A stretch of 64,000 nucleotides of DNA. Origin: Mongoliitalea daihaiensis. GTDB lineage: Bacteria > Bacteroidota > Bacteroidia > Cytophagales > Cyclobacteriaceae. Positions 28,357-35,506 of the stretch are shown piece after piece; the first letter of the stretch is position 1; each line of letters starts with the position of its first letter. Position numbers and translations under genes: made by a program. The stretch spans positions 3,198,001-3,262,000 of the forward strand of contig NZ_CP063779.1 in NCBI RefSeq assembly GCF_021596945.1, given 5' to 3'. The notes under the pieces were generated by a model. The model was given only the letters and a program-made list of their open reading frames with translations. It was not told where the DNA came from and searched no databases.

Positions 28357-28614
28357 ATGTTATTTTATGTTTACATACTTCAATCCGAAAAGGATAAGAT
28401 CTATTATGTAGGTGTTTCATCGAATCCAGAGGAACGGCTAGAAAAGCATAATCGCCCTCATAAGGGGTATACTGCGAGAAAACAGCCTTGGGTTTTGCTT
28501 TATACTGAGGCATATGCTACAAAAACTGAGGCACTGAAAAGAGAAAATTATATCAAATCACAGAAAAGTAGGGAGTTTATAGAAAATTTAATCAGTAGTA
28601 GTTCAGCTGGTTAG
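28357..28614 (+). CDS. GIY-YIG nuclease-domain protein, array unit 2
   Basis: Same 85-residue protein, starting MLFY. Unique among the copies in having IYYVG at residues 15-19. C-terminal tail SSSSAG from the tRNA remnant. A TTG six bases upstream is in frame. A variant B remnant follows. Confidence 0.82.
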   Translation: MLFYVYILQSEKDKIYYVGVSSNPEERLEKHNRPHKGYTARKQPWVLLYTEAYATKTEALKRENYIKSQKSREFIENLISSSSAG

Positions 28615-28702
28615 CATGCCTGTCCCGATCCTCGGGAAGGTCGCGTATTTGATACACCAACCATTCCGCAAAGTCTCAGATAAATCTGAGACTTTTTTGT
28701 TT

Positions 28703-28960
28703 ATGTTATTTTATGTTTACATACTTCAATCCGAAAAGGATAAGAGCTATTATGTAGGTGTTTCATCGAATCCAGAGGAACGGCTAGAAAAGCATAATCG
28801 CCCTCATAAAGGGTATACTGCGAGAAAACAGCCTTGGGTTTTGCTTTATACTGAGGCATATGCTACAAAAACTGAGGCACTGAAAAGAGAAAATTATATC
28901 AAATCACAGAAAAGTAGGGAGTTTATAGAAAATTTAATCAGTAGTAGTTTAGCTGGTTAG
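28703..28960 (+). CDS. GIY-YIG nuclease-domain protein, array unit 3
   Basis: MLFY start, SYYVG at residues 15-19, and tail SSSLAG: the D-arm sequence has TTTAGC where other copies have TTCAGC. The variant B remnant after it also carries two private changes (GTTGCG and TTGATTC), making this the most diverged full unit. Confidence 0.82.
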   Translation: MLFYVYILQSEKDKSYYVGVSSNPEERLEKHNRPHKGYTARKQPWVLLYTEAYATKTEALKRENYIKSQKSREFIENLISSSLAG

Positions 28961-29048
28961 CATGCCTGTCCCGATCCTCGGGAAGGTTGCGTATTTGATT
29001 CACCAACCATTCCGCAAAGTCTCAGATTTATCTGAGACTTTTTTGTTT

Positions 29049-29306
29049 ATGTTATTTTATGTTTACATACTTCAATCCGAAAAGGATAAGAGCTTTTATG
29101 TAGGTGTTTCATCGAATCCAGAGGAACGGCTAGAAAAGCATAATCGCCCTCATAAGGGGTATACTGCGAGAAAACAGCCTTGGGTTTTGCTTTATACTGA
29201 GTGCTATGCTACAAAAACTGAGGCACTGAAAAGAGAAAATTATATCAAATCACAGAAAAGTAGGGAGTTTATAGAAAATTTAATCAGTAGTAGTTCAGCT
29301 GGTTAG
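29049..29306 (+). CDS. GIY-YIG nuclease-domain protein, array unit 4
   Basis: MLFY start and SFYVG. It carries Cys52 (TECYATK) where most copies have Ala, with KSQ at 67-69 and tail SSSSAG. Its protein is identical to unit 11, seven units downstream, which points to a block duplication. Variant B remnant follows. Confidence 0.82.
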   Translation: MLFYVYILQSEKDKSFYVGVSSNPEERLEKHNRPHKGYTARKQPWVLLYTECYATKTEALKRENYIKSQKSREFIENLISSSSAG

Positions 29307-29394
29307 CATGCCTGTCCCGATCCTCGGGAAGGTCGCGTATTTGATACACCAACCATTCCGCAAAGTCTCAGATAAATCTGAGACTTTTTTGTTT

Positions 29395-29652
29395 ATGTTA
29401 TTTTATGTTTACATACTTCAATCCGAAAAGGATAAGAGCTATTATGTAGGTGTTTCATCGAATCCAGAGGAACGGCTAGAAAAGCATAATCGTCCTCATA
29501 AGGGGTATACTGCGAGAAAACAGCCTTGGGTTTTGCTTTATACTGAGGCATATGCTACAAAAACTGAGGCACTGAAAAGAGAAAATTATATCAAATCACA
29601 GAAAAGTAGGGAGTTTATAGAAAATTTAATCAGTGGTAGTTCAGCTGGTTAG
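29395..29652 (+). CDS. GIY-YIG nuclease-domain protein, array unit 5
   Basis: MLFY start, SYYVG, Ala52, KSQ and tail SGSSAG. It resembles unit 12 but differs at Ser68 (Ala in unit 12). A variant A remnant with an intact T-loop follows. Confidence 0.82.
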   Translation: MLFYVYILQSEKDKSYYVGVSSNPEERLEKHNRPHKGYTARKQPWVLLYTEAYATKTEALKRENYIKSQKSREFIENLISGSSAG

Positions 29653-29705
29653 CATGCCTGTCCCGATCCTCGGGAAGGTCGCGGGTTCGAGTCCCTTCCA
29701 TTCCG
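29632..29705 (+). pseudogene. tRNA-Asp remnant, variant A (after unit 5)
   Basis: Same sequence as the remnant after unit 1: T-loop retained, anticodon arm replaced by the TCCCGA/TCGGGA hairpin, acceptor positions 1-2 lost. It is separated from the unit 1 copy by four units. Confidence 0.88.
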
Positions 29706-29739
29706 CAAAGTCTCAGATAAATCTGAGACTTTTTTGTTT

Positions 29740-29997
29740 ATGGTCTTTTCTGTTTATATACTTCAATCCGAAAAGGATAAGAGCTTTTATGTAGGTGTTT
29801 CATCGAACCCAGAGGAACGGCTAGAAAAGCATAATCGTCCTCATAAGGGGTATACTGCGAGAAAACAGCCTTGGGTTTTGCTTTATACTGAGGCATATGC
29901 TACAAAAACTGAGGCACTGAAAAGAGAAAATTATATCAAAGCACAGAAAAGTAGGGAGTTTATAGAAAATTTAATCAGTGGTAGTTCAGCTGGTTAG
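29740..29997 (+). CDS. GIY-YIG nuclease-domain protein, array unit 6
   Basis: MVFS start, SFYVG, KAQ at 67-69 (first copy with Ala68), tail SGSSAG. The protein is identical to units 9 and 13. Variant B remnant follows. Confidence 0.82.
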   Translation: MVFSVYILQSEKDKSFYVGVSSNPEERLEKHNRPHKGYTARKQPWVLLYTEAYATKTEALKRENYIKAQKSREFIENLISGSSAG

Positions 29998-30085
29998 CAT
30001 GCCTGTCCCGATCCTCGGGAAGGTCGCGTATTTGATACACCAACCATTCCGCAAAGTCTCAGATAAATCTGAGACTTTTTTGTTT

Positions 30086-30343
30086 ATGTTATTTTATGTT
30101 TACATACTTCAATCCGAAAAGGATAAGAGCTTTTATGTAGGTGTTTCATCGAACCCAGAGGAACGGCTAGAAAAGCATAATCGTCCTCATAAGGGGTATA
30201 CTGCGAGAAAACAGCCTTGGGTTTTGCTTTATACTGAGGCATATGCTACAAAAACTGAGGCACTGAAAAGAGAAAATTATATCAAAGCACAGAAAAGTAG
30301 GGAGTTTATAGAAAATTTAATCAGTAGTAGTTCAGCTGGTTAG
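30086..30343 (+). CDS. GIY-YIG nuclease-domain protein, array unit 7
   Basis: MLFY start, SFYVG, KAQ, tail SSSSAG: a combination of Ala68 and the SSSSAG tail not found in any other unit, consistent with recombination between unit types. Variant B remnant follows. Confidence 0.82.
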   Translation: MLFYVYILQSEKDKSFYVGVSSNPEERLEKHNRPHKGYTARKQPWVLLYTEAYATKTEALKRENYIKAQKSREFIENLISSSSAG

Positions 30344-30431
30344 CATGCCTGTCCCGATCCTCGGGAAGGTCGCGTATTTGATACACCAACCATTCCGCAA
30401 AGTCTCAGATAAATCTGAGACTTTTTTGTTT

Positions 30432-30689
30432 ATGTTATTTTATGTTTACATACTTCAATCCGAAAAGGATAAGAGCTTTTATGTAGGTGTTTCATCGAAC
30501 CCAGAGGAACGGCTAGAAAAGCATAATCGTCCTCATAAGGGGTATACTGCGAGAAAACAGCCTTGGGTTTTGCTTTATACTGAGGCATATGCTACAAAAA
30601 CTGAGGCACTGAAAAGAGAAAATTATATCAAAGCACAGAAAAGTAGGGAGTTTATAGAAAATTTAATCAGTGGTAGTTCAGCTGGTTAG
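30432..30689 (+). CDS. GIY-YIG nuclease-domain protein, array unit 8
   Basis: MLFY start, SFYVG, KAQ, tail SGSSAG. The protein is identical to units 10 and 14. Variant B remnant follows. Confidence 0.82.
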   Translation: MLFYVYILQSEKDKSFYVGVSSNPEERLEKHNRPHKGYTARKQPWVLLYTEAYATKTEALKRENYIKAQKSREFIENLISGSSAG

Positions 30690-30777
30690 CATGCCTGTCC
30701 CGATCCTCGGGAAGGTCGCGTATTTGATACACCAACCATTCCGCAAAGTCTCAGATAAATCTGAGACTTTTTTGTTT

Positions 30778-31035
30778 ATGGTCTTTTCTGTTTATATACT
30801 TCAATCCGAAAAGGATAAGAGCTTTTATGTGGGTGTTTCATCGAATCCAGAGGAACGGCTAGAAAAGCATAATCGTCCTCATAAGGGGTATACTGCGAGA
30901 AAACAGCCTTGGGTTTTGCTTTATACTGAGGCATATGCTACAAAAACTGAGGCACTGAAAAGAGAAAATTATATCAAAGCACAGAAAAGTAGGGAGTTTA
31001 TAGAAAATTTAATCAGTGGTAGTTCAGCTGGTTAG
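30778..31035 (+). CDS. GIY-YIG nuclease-domain protein, array unit 9
   Basis: MVFS start, SFYVG, KAQ, tail SGSSAG; protein identical to units 6 and 13. Followed by the third and last variant A remnant. Confidence 0.82.
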   Translation: MVFSVYILQSEKDKSFYVGVSSNPEERLEKHNRPHKGYTARKQPWVLLYTEAYATKTEALKRENYIKAQKSREFIENLISGSSAG

Positions 31036-31088
31036 CATGCCTGTCCCGATCCTCGGGAAGGTCGCGGGTTCGAGTCCCTTCCATTCCG
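31015..31088 (+). pseudogene. tRNA-Asp remnant, variant A (after unit 9)
   Basis: Third remnant with the TTCGAGT T-loop. As in the other two, the anticodon arm is the TCCCGA/TCGGGA hairpin and the 5' acceptor strand starts at tRNA position 3. Confidence 0.88.
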
Positions 31089-31122
31089 CAAAGTCTCAGA
31101 TAAATCTGAGACTTTTTTGTTT

Positions 31123-31380
31123 ATGTTATTTTATGTTTACATACTTCAATCCGAAAAGGATAAGAGCTTTTATGTAGGTGTTTCATCGAACCCAGAGGAA
31201 CGGCTAGAAAAGCATAATCGTCCTCATAAGGGGTATACTGCGAGAAAACAGCCTTGGGTTTTGCTTTATACTGAGGCATATGCTACAAAAACTGAGGCAC
31301 TGAAAAGAGAAAATTATATCAAAGCACAGAAAAGTAGGGAGTTTATAGAAAATTTAATCAGTGGTAGTTCAGCTGGTTAG
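31123..31380 (+). CDS. GIY-YIG nuclease-domain protein, array unit 10
   Basis: MLFY start, SFYVG, KAQ, tail SGSSAG; protein identical to units 8 and 14. Variant B remnant follows. Confidence 0.82.
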   Translation: MLFYVYILQSEKDKSFYVGVSSNPEERLEKHNRPHKGYTARKQPWVLLYTEAYATKTEALKRENYIKAQKSREFIENLISGSSAG

Positions 31381-31468
31381 CATGCCTGTCCCGATCCTCG
31401 GGAAGGTCGCGTATTTGATACACCAACCATTCCGCAAAGTCTCAGATAAATCTGAGACTTTTTTGTTT

Positions 31469-31726
31469 ATGTTATTTTATGTTTACATACTTCAATCCGA
31501 AAAGGATAAGAGCTTTTATGTAGGTGTTTCATCGAATCCAGAGGAACGGCTAGAAAAGCATAATCGCCCTCATAAGGGGTATACTGCGAGAAAACAGCCT
31601 TGGGTTTTGCTTTATACTGAGTGCTATGCTACAAAAACTGAGGCACTGAAAAGAGAAAATTATATCAAATCACAGAAAAGTAGGGAGTTTATAGAAAATT
31701 TAATCAGTAGTAGTTCAGCTGGTTAG
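31469..31726 (+). CDS. GIY-YIG nuclease-domain protein, array unit 11
   Basis: MLFY start, Cys52, KSQ, tail SSSSAG. Protein identical to unit 4, and the return of KSQ after five KAQ units marks the second block of the duplication. Variant B remnant follows. Confidence 0.82.
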   Translation: MLFYVYILQSEKDKSFYVGVSSNPEERLEKHNRPHKGYTARKQPWVLLYTECYATKTEALKRENYIKSQKSREFIENLISSSSAG

Positions 31727-31814
31727 CATGCCTGTCCCGATCCTCGGGAAGGTCGCGTATTTGATACACCAACCATTCCGCAAAGTCTCAGATAAATCTG
31801 AGACTTTTTTGTTT

Positions 31815-32072
31815 ATGTTATTTTATGTTTACATACTTCAATCCGAAAAGGATAAGAGCTATTATGTAGGTGTTTCATCGAATCCAGAGGAACGGCTAGA
31901 AAAGCATAATCGTCCTCATAAGGGGTATACTGCGAGAAAACAGCCTTGGGTTTTGCTTTATACTGAGGCATATGCTACAAAAACTGAGGCACTGAAAAGA
32001 GAAAATTATATCAAAGCACAGAAAAGTAGGGAGTTTATAGAAAATTTAATCAGTGGTAGTTCAGCTGGTTAG
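31815..32072 (+). CDS. GIY-YIG nuclease-domain protein, array unit 12
   Basis: MLFY start, SYYVG as in unit 5 but with Ala68, tail SGSSAG. Followed by variant B, whereas unit 5 is followed by variant A, so a conversion or crossover separates them. Confidence 0.82.
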   Translation: MLFYVYILQSEKDKSYYVGVSSNPEERLEKHNRPHKGYTARKQPWVLLYTEAYATKTEALKRENYIKAQKSREFIENLISGSSAG

Positions 32073-32160
32073 CATGCCTGTCCCGATCCTCGGGAAGGTC
32101 GCGTATTTGATACACCAACCATTCCGCAAAGTCTCAGATAAATCTGAGACTTTTTTGTTT

Positions 32161-32418
32161 ATGGTCTTTTCTGTTTATATACTTCAATCCGAAAAGGATA
32201 AGAGCTTTTATGTGGGTGTTTCATCGAATCCAGAGGAACGGCTAGAAAAGCATAATCGCCCTCATAAGGGGTATACTGCGAGAAAACAGCCTTGGGTTTT
32301 GCTTTATACTGAGGCATATGCTACAAAAACTGAGGCACTGAAAAGAGAAAATTATATCAAAGCACAGAAAAGTAGGGAGTTTATAGAAAATTTAATCAGT
32401 GGTAGTTCAGCTGGTTAG
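32161..32418 (+). CDS. GIY-YIG nuclease-domain protein, array unit 13
   Basis: MVFS start, KAQ, tail SGSSAG; protein identical to units 6 and 9. The terminator hairpin that follows its remnant has one mismatch (ATCAGAGACT). Confidence 0.82.
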   Translation: MVFSVYILQSEKDKSFYVGVSSNPEERLEKHNRPHKGYTARKQPWVLLYTEAYATKTEALKRENYIKAQKSREFIENLISGSSAG

Positions 32419-32506
32419 CATGCCTGTCCCGATCCTCGGGAAGGTCGCGTATTTGATACACCAACCATTCCGCAAAGTCTCAGATAAATCAGAGACTTTT
32501 TTGTTT

Positions 32507-32764
32507 ATGTTATTTTATGTTTACATACTTCAATCCGAAAAGGATAAGAGCTTTTATGTAGGTGTTTCATCGAACCCAGAGGAACGGCTAGAAAAGCATA
32601 ATCGTCCTCATAAGGGGTATACTGCGAGAAAACAGCCTTGGGTTTTGCTTTATACTGAGGCATATGCTACAAAAACTGAGGCACTGAAAAGAGAAAATTA
32701 TATCAAAGCACAGAAAAGTAGGGAGTTTATAGAAAATTTAATCAGTGGTAGTTCAGCTGGTTAG
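32507..32764 (+). CDS. GIY-YIG nuclease-domain protein, array unit 14
   Basis: Last full unit: MLFY start, KAQ, tail SGSSAG; protein identical to units 8 and 10. Preceded by the imperfect terminator and followed by a variant B remnant and a perfect terminator. Confidence 0.82.
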   Translation: MLFYVYILQSEKDKSFYVGVSSNPEERLEKHNRPHKGYTARKQPWVLLYTEAYATKTEALKRENYIKAQKSREFIENLISGSSAG

Positions 32765-32852
32765 CATGCCTGTCCCGATCCTCGGGAAGGTCGCGTATTT
32801 GATACACCAACCATTCCGCAAAGTCTCAGATAAATCTGAGACTTTTTTGTTT

Positions 32853-32936
32853 ATGGTCTTTTCTGTTTATATACTTCAATCCGAAAAGGATAAGAGCTTT
32901 TATGTGGGTATTTCATCTTTTTCTGAATGCAGATAG
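32853..32936 (+). pseudogene. Truncated GIY-YIG ORF at the array end
   Basis: The ORF starts MVFSVYILQSEKDKSFYVG like units 6, 9 and 13 but leaves the repeat after TTTCATC at 32917, adding SFSECR before a stop at 32936. Only the GIY and YIG strands remain, so it cannot be an active nuclease. It marks the right boundary of the array. Confidence 0.85.
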
Positions 32937-33008
32937 ATTTTTGTTAACTTCTAAGGTCCTCATTTTAACTTTAGGCTTTCTTTTTTCATGTGTTATCAAT
33001 CATAGATT

Positions 33009-33028
33009 AATATGATTTTCGTCATATT
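33009..33028. promoter_or_regulatory. Candidate operator upstream of the YceI cluster
   Basis: AATATGA (33009-33015) and TCATATT (33022-33028) form a perfect 7-bp inverted repeat with a 6-bp spacer, about 60 bp before the YceI ORF. The spacing suits a dimeric helix-turn-helix regulator. No regulator gene is adjacent. Confidence 0.4.
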
Positions 33029-33086
33029 TTAATAAGATCCATGTAACCAATTTTGTATCAACAAATCAACCAAAATCTAAGAGTAT

Positions 33087-33665
33087 ATGAAAACGGATAA
33101 AATAACAAAGCTAATTGTAGCTTCTCTGTCACTACTACTTTTTTTGAATTTTTCAGTCCTTGCCCAAACAAATTATACGATTGCCTCTGGGACTGAATTA
33201 AAAATCACAGGTGGTTCATCTTTGCATGATTGGGAAATGATCTCCAAAGATGCCAAAGGTTCAGCCGTATTTACCATCACTGGAAATAGCATAAATAGTG
33301 CTCAATCCTTAAAAGTAAACGCAGAGGCAGAGTCCCTAAAAAGTGGAACTAGAGGACTAGACAATAATGCCTATAAAGCCTTAAAGACAAGTCAGCATAA
33401 GCAAATCAGTTTTACCCTCAAAGAGCTTTCTGGTTCTGCGCCTAATTTTACCGCCAAAGGAGATTTTACCATCGCCGGAGTTACTAAGTCAGCAAGCTTT
33501 CCCATTAAATTAACCCAAAGTGGCAATAATTTAGTGTTTGAAGGTAGCTATGATACTAAACTTACTAATTTTTCTATTGATCCACCTACGGCCCTGATGG
33601 GGACAGTCAAAACAAGAGACGATGTAACTATACATTTTAAAACAATATTTCAACCTACAAAATAA
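33087..33665 (+). CDS. Secreted YceI-family protein
   Basis: A 192-residue protein with a signal peptide (hydrophobic core SLLLFLNF, likely cut after VLA) and a YceI-like lipocalin-type barrel: GSSLHDWEM near residue 45, an NAYKALKT segment, and GDFTIAGVTKSASFPI. YceI proteins bind isoprenoid lipids in the periplasm; their role is mostly unknown, with links to stress and quinone trafficking. It is 12 bp before an outer-membrane protein gene, and a second YceI-like gene lies after that. Confidence 0.88.
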   Translation: MKTDKITKLIVASLSLLLFLNFSVLAQTNYTIASGTELKITGGSSLHDWEMISKDAKGSAVFTITGNSINSAQSLKVNAEAESLKSGTRGLDNNAYKALKTSQHKQISFTLKELSGSAPNFTAKGDFTIAGVTKSASFPIKLTQSGNNLVFEGSYDTKLTNFSIDPPTALMGTVKTRDDVTIHFKTIFQPTK

Positions 33666-33677
33666 AAATCCATAACT

Positions 33678-34973
33678 ATGAAAAAGTACTTTATCACAGC
33701 AATTGCGTTTGCAGGAATAGCTATGTCCTCATTCGCCCAAGGCCTCCAAAGAGATCAGCAATTTTGGAGAGCTCCTGACCAAAGAGGTATCAATGTTTTT
33801 GAAACAGGCAAAGAGGACTCAGTGGCTTTTGATGGCATGAGAGTTCGTGTTGGAGGTCATTTTGCACAACAATGGCAAAATTTAAGTCATTCCAACACTG
33901 CAAGTCCAGCACCTAATGCTAATGGAGTCAACCTTAACCAACTAATTGAACTTGGTGCAGGAACAAACTTAGCTACTGCTAACTTGAATATTGACGTTGC
34001 TTTAGCAGATGGTCTTCGCTTGAATTTGGTAACTTACCTTTCTTCCAGACACCATCCAGAATCTTGGGTTAAAGGCGGATACCTTCAAGTAGACAAATTA
34101 GGTTTCTTAAATCTTGGTAATACCGACTGGTTTGATAAATATTTGACCGTTAGAGTAGGACACATGGAAATCAACTATGGTGATGCACACTTTAGAAGAT
34201 CCGATAATGGAAACGCTATGTATAATCCTTTTGTAGGAAATTATATTATGGATGCATTTACCACTGAAGTTGGTGGTGAAGTATTCTTCCAAAGCAAAGG
34301 TTTCTTGGCCTTAGTAGGTGTAACAGGTGGTGAAATCCAAGGAGGAGTCACCAATCCAAATTTCAGAAAGCCAAGCTTTTTGGGTAAATTTGGATATGAC
34401 AAGCAGTTAAGCGATGATTTGAGAGTGCGTGCCACAGGTTCGATTTATACTACCTCTGGCTCTAATAGAAACACGCTTTGGGGTGGTGACAGAGCAGGTT
34501 CCAGATACTATTTAGTGATGGAAAATACCTTGGCAACTACAGCAGGCAACTTTACTTCAGGACGGTTCAACCCAGGACAAACTGACAACATTACAGCTAT
34601 GGTTTTCAACCCATTCGTTAAATTTAAAGGCTTAGAATTCTTCGGTAATTTTGAGCGCTCTACTGGTAAAGCTAGAAATGAAGCTGACGATAGGACTTGG
34701 AATCAAACCGGTGCAGACTTAGTCTACAGATTTGGAACAGCTGAAAAATTCTATCTAGCAGGTAGATACAATAAGGTTTCAGGTCCACTAGCTGGTTCAG
34801 GTGTAGAAGTAAACATTGATAGAGTCCAAGTAGGCGGAGGCTGGTTTGTTACAAAGAATGTTTTAGCTAAATTGGAGTATGTAAGTCAAAACTATAACAA
34901 CTTTGCTGCCAACGATCGATTCAATGGTGGTAAATTCAATGGTTTGATGATTGAAGGTGTAATTGGATTCTAA
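33678..34973 (+). CDS. Probable outer-membrane beta-barrel (porin-like) protein
   Basis: A 431-residue protein with a signal peptide (MKKYFITAIAFAGIAMSSFA) and alternating hydrophobic/polar strands throughout, ending in EGVIGF with a terminal Phe, as expected for outer-membrane barrels. VRVGGHFAQQWQN, LTVRVGHMEINYGDAHFRR and LAGRYNKVSG resemble OprO/OprP-like barrels in layout. No family can be named with confidence. It is flanked by two YceI genes 12 and 11 bp away, suggesting a shared ligand that crosses the outer membrane and is bound in the periplasm. Confidence 0.7.
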   Translation: MKKYFITAIAFAGIAMSSFAQGLQRDQQFWRAPDQRGINVFETGKEDSVAFDGMRVRVGGHFAQQWQNLSHSNTASPAPNANGVNLNQLIELGAGTNLATANLNIDVALADGLRLNLVTYLSSRHHPESWVKGGYLQVDKLGFLNLGNTDWFDKYLTVRVGHMEINYGDAHFRRSDNGNAMYNPFVGNYIMDAFTTEVGGEVFFQSKGFLALVGVTGGEIQGGVTNPNFRKPSFLGKFGYDKQLSDDLRVRATGSIYTTSGSNRNTLWGGDRAGSRYYLVMENTLATTAGNFTSGRFNPGQTDNITAMVFNPFVKFKGLEFFGNFERSTGKARNEADDRTWNQTGADLVYRFGTAEKFYLAGRYNKVSGPLAGSGVEVNIDRVQVGGGWFVTKNVLAKLEYVSQNYNNFAANDRFNGGKFNGLMIEGVIGF

Positions 34974-34984
34974 GATAAAAACGA

Positions 34985-35506
34985 ATGAGTGTCTTTCTGT
35001 TAATTTTGATTGGAATACTTGTAATGAGTCCACAAGAAAAAGATCTTGTAATTACTCAAAAGACAATTACCGTAAGTGGTCAGACTTCCATTGGAGCATT
35101 CAATTGTAGTTTCAGCAGAAATGGTATGAAAGACACTATTTCGTTAAATTCCCAAATAAATAATTCAGTCCTTAATATCAACATTCCCGTAAGCGATTTC
35201 GCTTGCGGGAATTTTATTTTGAATCGGGATTTTCGAAAAACCATCAAAGCTGAAGAATTCCCAACCTGTGAAGTTAAGGTAGCCAATCTGCGGAAAAACA
35301 GGAATGACTACACTTGTAGACTTACAGTTTCTATTGTCGGAAAAACCCTAGAGTTTGATAACTTTTATTTGAAACATACCAAAGATGGATTGGAAGGAAA
35401 CCTTTCGTTAGCTTTTTCAGATTTAGCCTTAGAAGCTCCCAAAAAAATGGGAGGTCTAATTAAAGTAGAAGAACAATTAGACCTCCAAATTGTATTAGGC
35501 TTTTAA
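34985..35506 (+). CDS. Second, divergent YceI-like protein
   Basis: A 173-residue protein with a short hydrophobic N-terminus (SVFLLILIGILVM) and a YceI-like fold: VSGQTSIGAFNC (in the place of the usual LHDW segment), VSDFACGNFILNRDFRKTIKAEEFP, then TVSIVGKTLEF. It is poorly conserved relative to the first YceI protein of the cluster and has three Cys. Last gene of the cluster, convergent with argH and overlapping its stop by 4 bp. Confidence 0.75.
   Translation: MSVFLLILIGILVMSPQEKDLVITQKTITVSGQTSIGAFNCSFSRNGMKDTISLNSQINNSVLNINIPVSDFACGNFILNRDFRKTIKAEEFPTCEVKVANLRKNRNDYTCRLTVSIVGKTLEFDNFYLKHTKDGLEGNLSLAFSDLALEAPKKMGGLIKVEEQLDLQIVLGF

Larger units (their letters stand above)
27979..32917 (+). 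repeat. Tandem array: 14 full and one truncated unit of terminator + GIY-YIG ORF + tRNA-Asp remnant
   Basis: The unit is 345 or 346 bp. ORF starts are 28012, 28357, 28703, 29049, 29395, 29740, 30086, 30432, 30778, 31123, 31469, 31815, 32161, 32507 and 32853 (truncated). Each unit has a terminator hairpin, an 85-codon GIY-YIG ORF, and a tRNA-Asp remnant from tRNA position 3. All remnants have TCCCGATCCTCGGGA in place of the anticodon arm and a D-stem mismatch (GCAT for GAAT). Variant A (after units 1, 5, 9; 345 bp) keeps GGGTTCGAGTCCC. Variant B (346 bp) has GTATTTGATAC instead and lies at 28594-28668, 28940-29014, 29286-29360, 29977-30051, 30323-30397, 30669-30743, 31360-31434, 31706-31780, 32052-32126, 32398-32472 and 32744-32818. 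Copies differ by only a few substitutions, so amplification or gene conversion is recent. Confidence 0.95.

Noticed and set aside
27979-32917. Array units as functional tRNA-Asp genes
   Set aside because: They lack an anticodon loop, have acceptor and D-stem mismatches, and most lack the T-arm.
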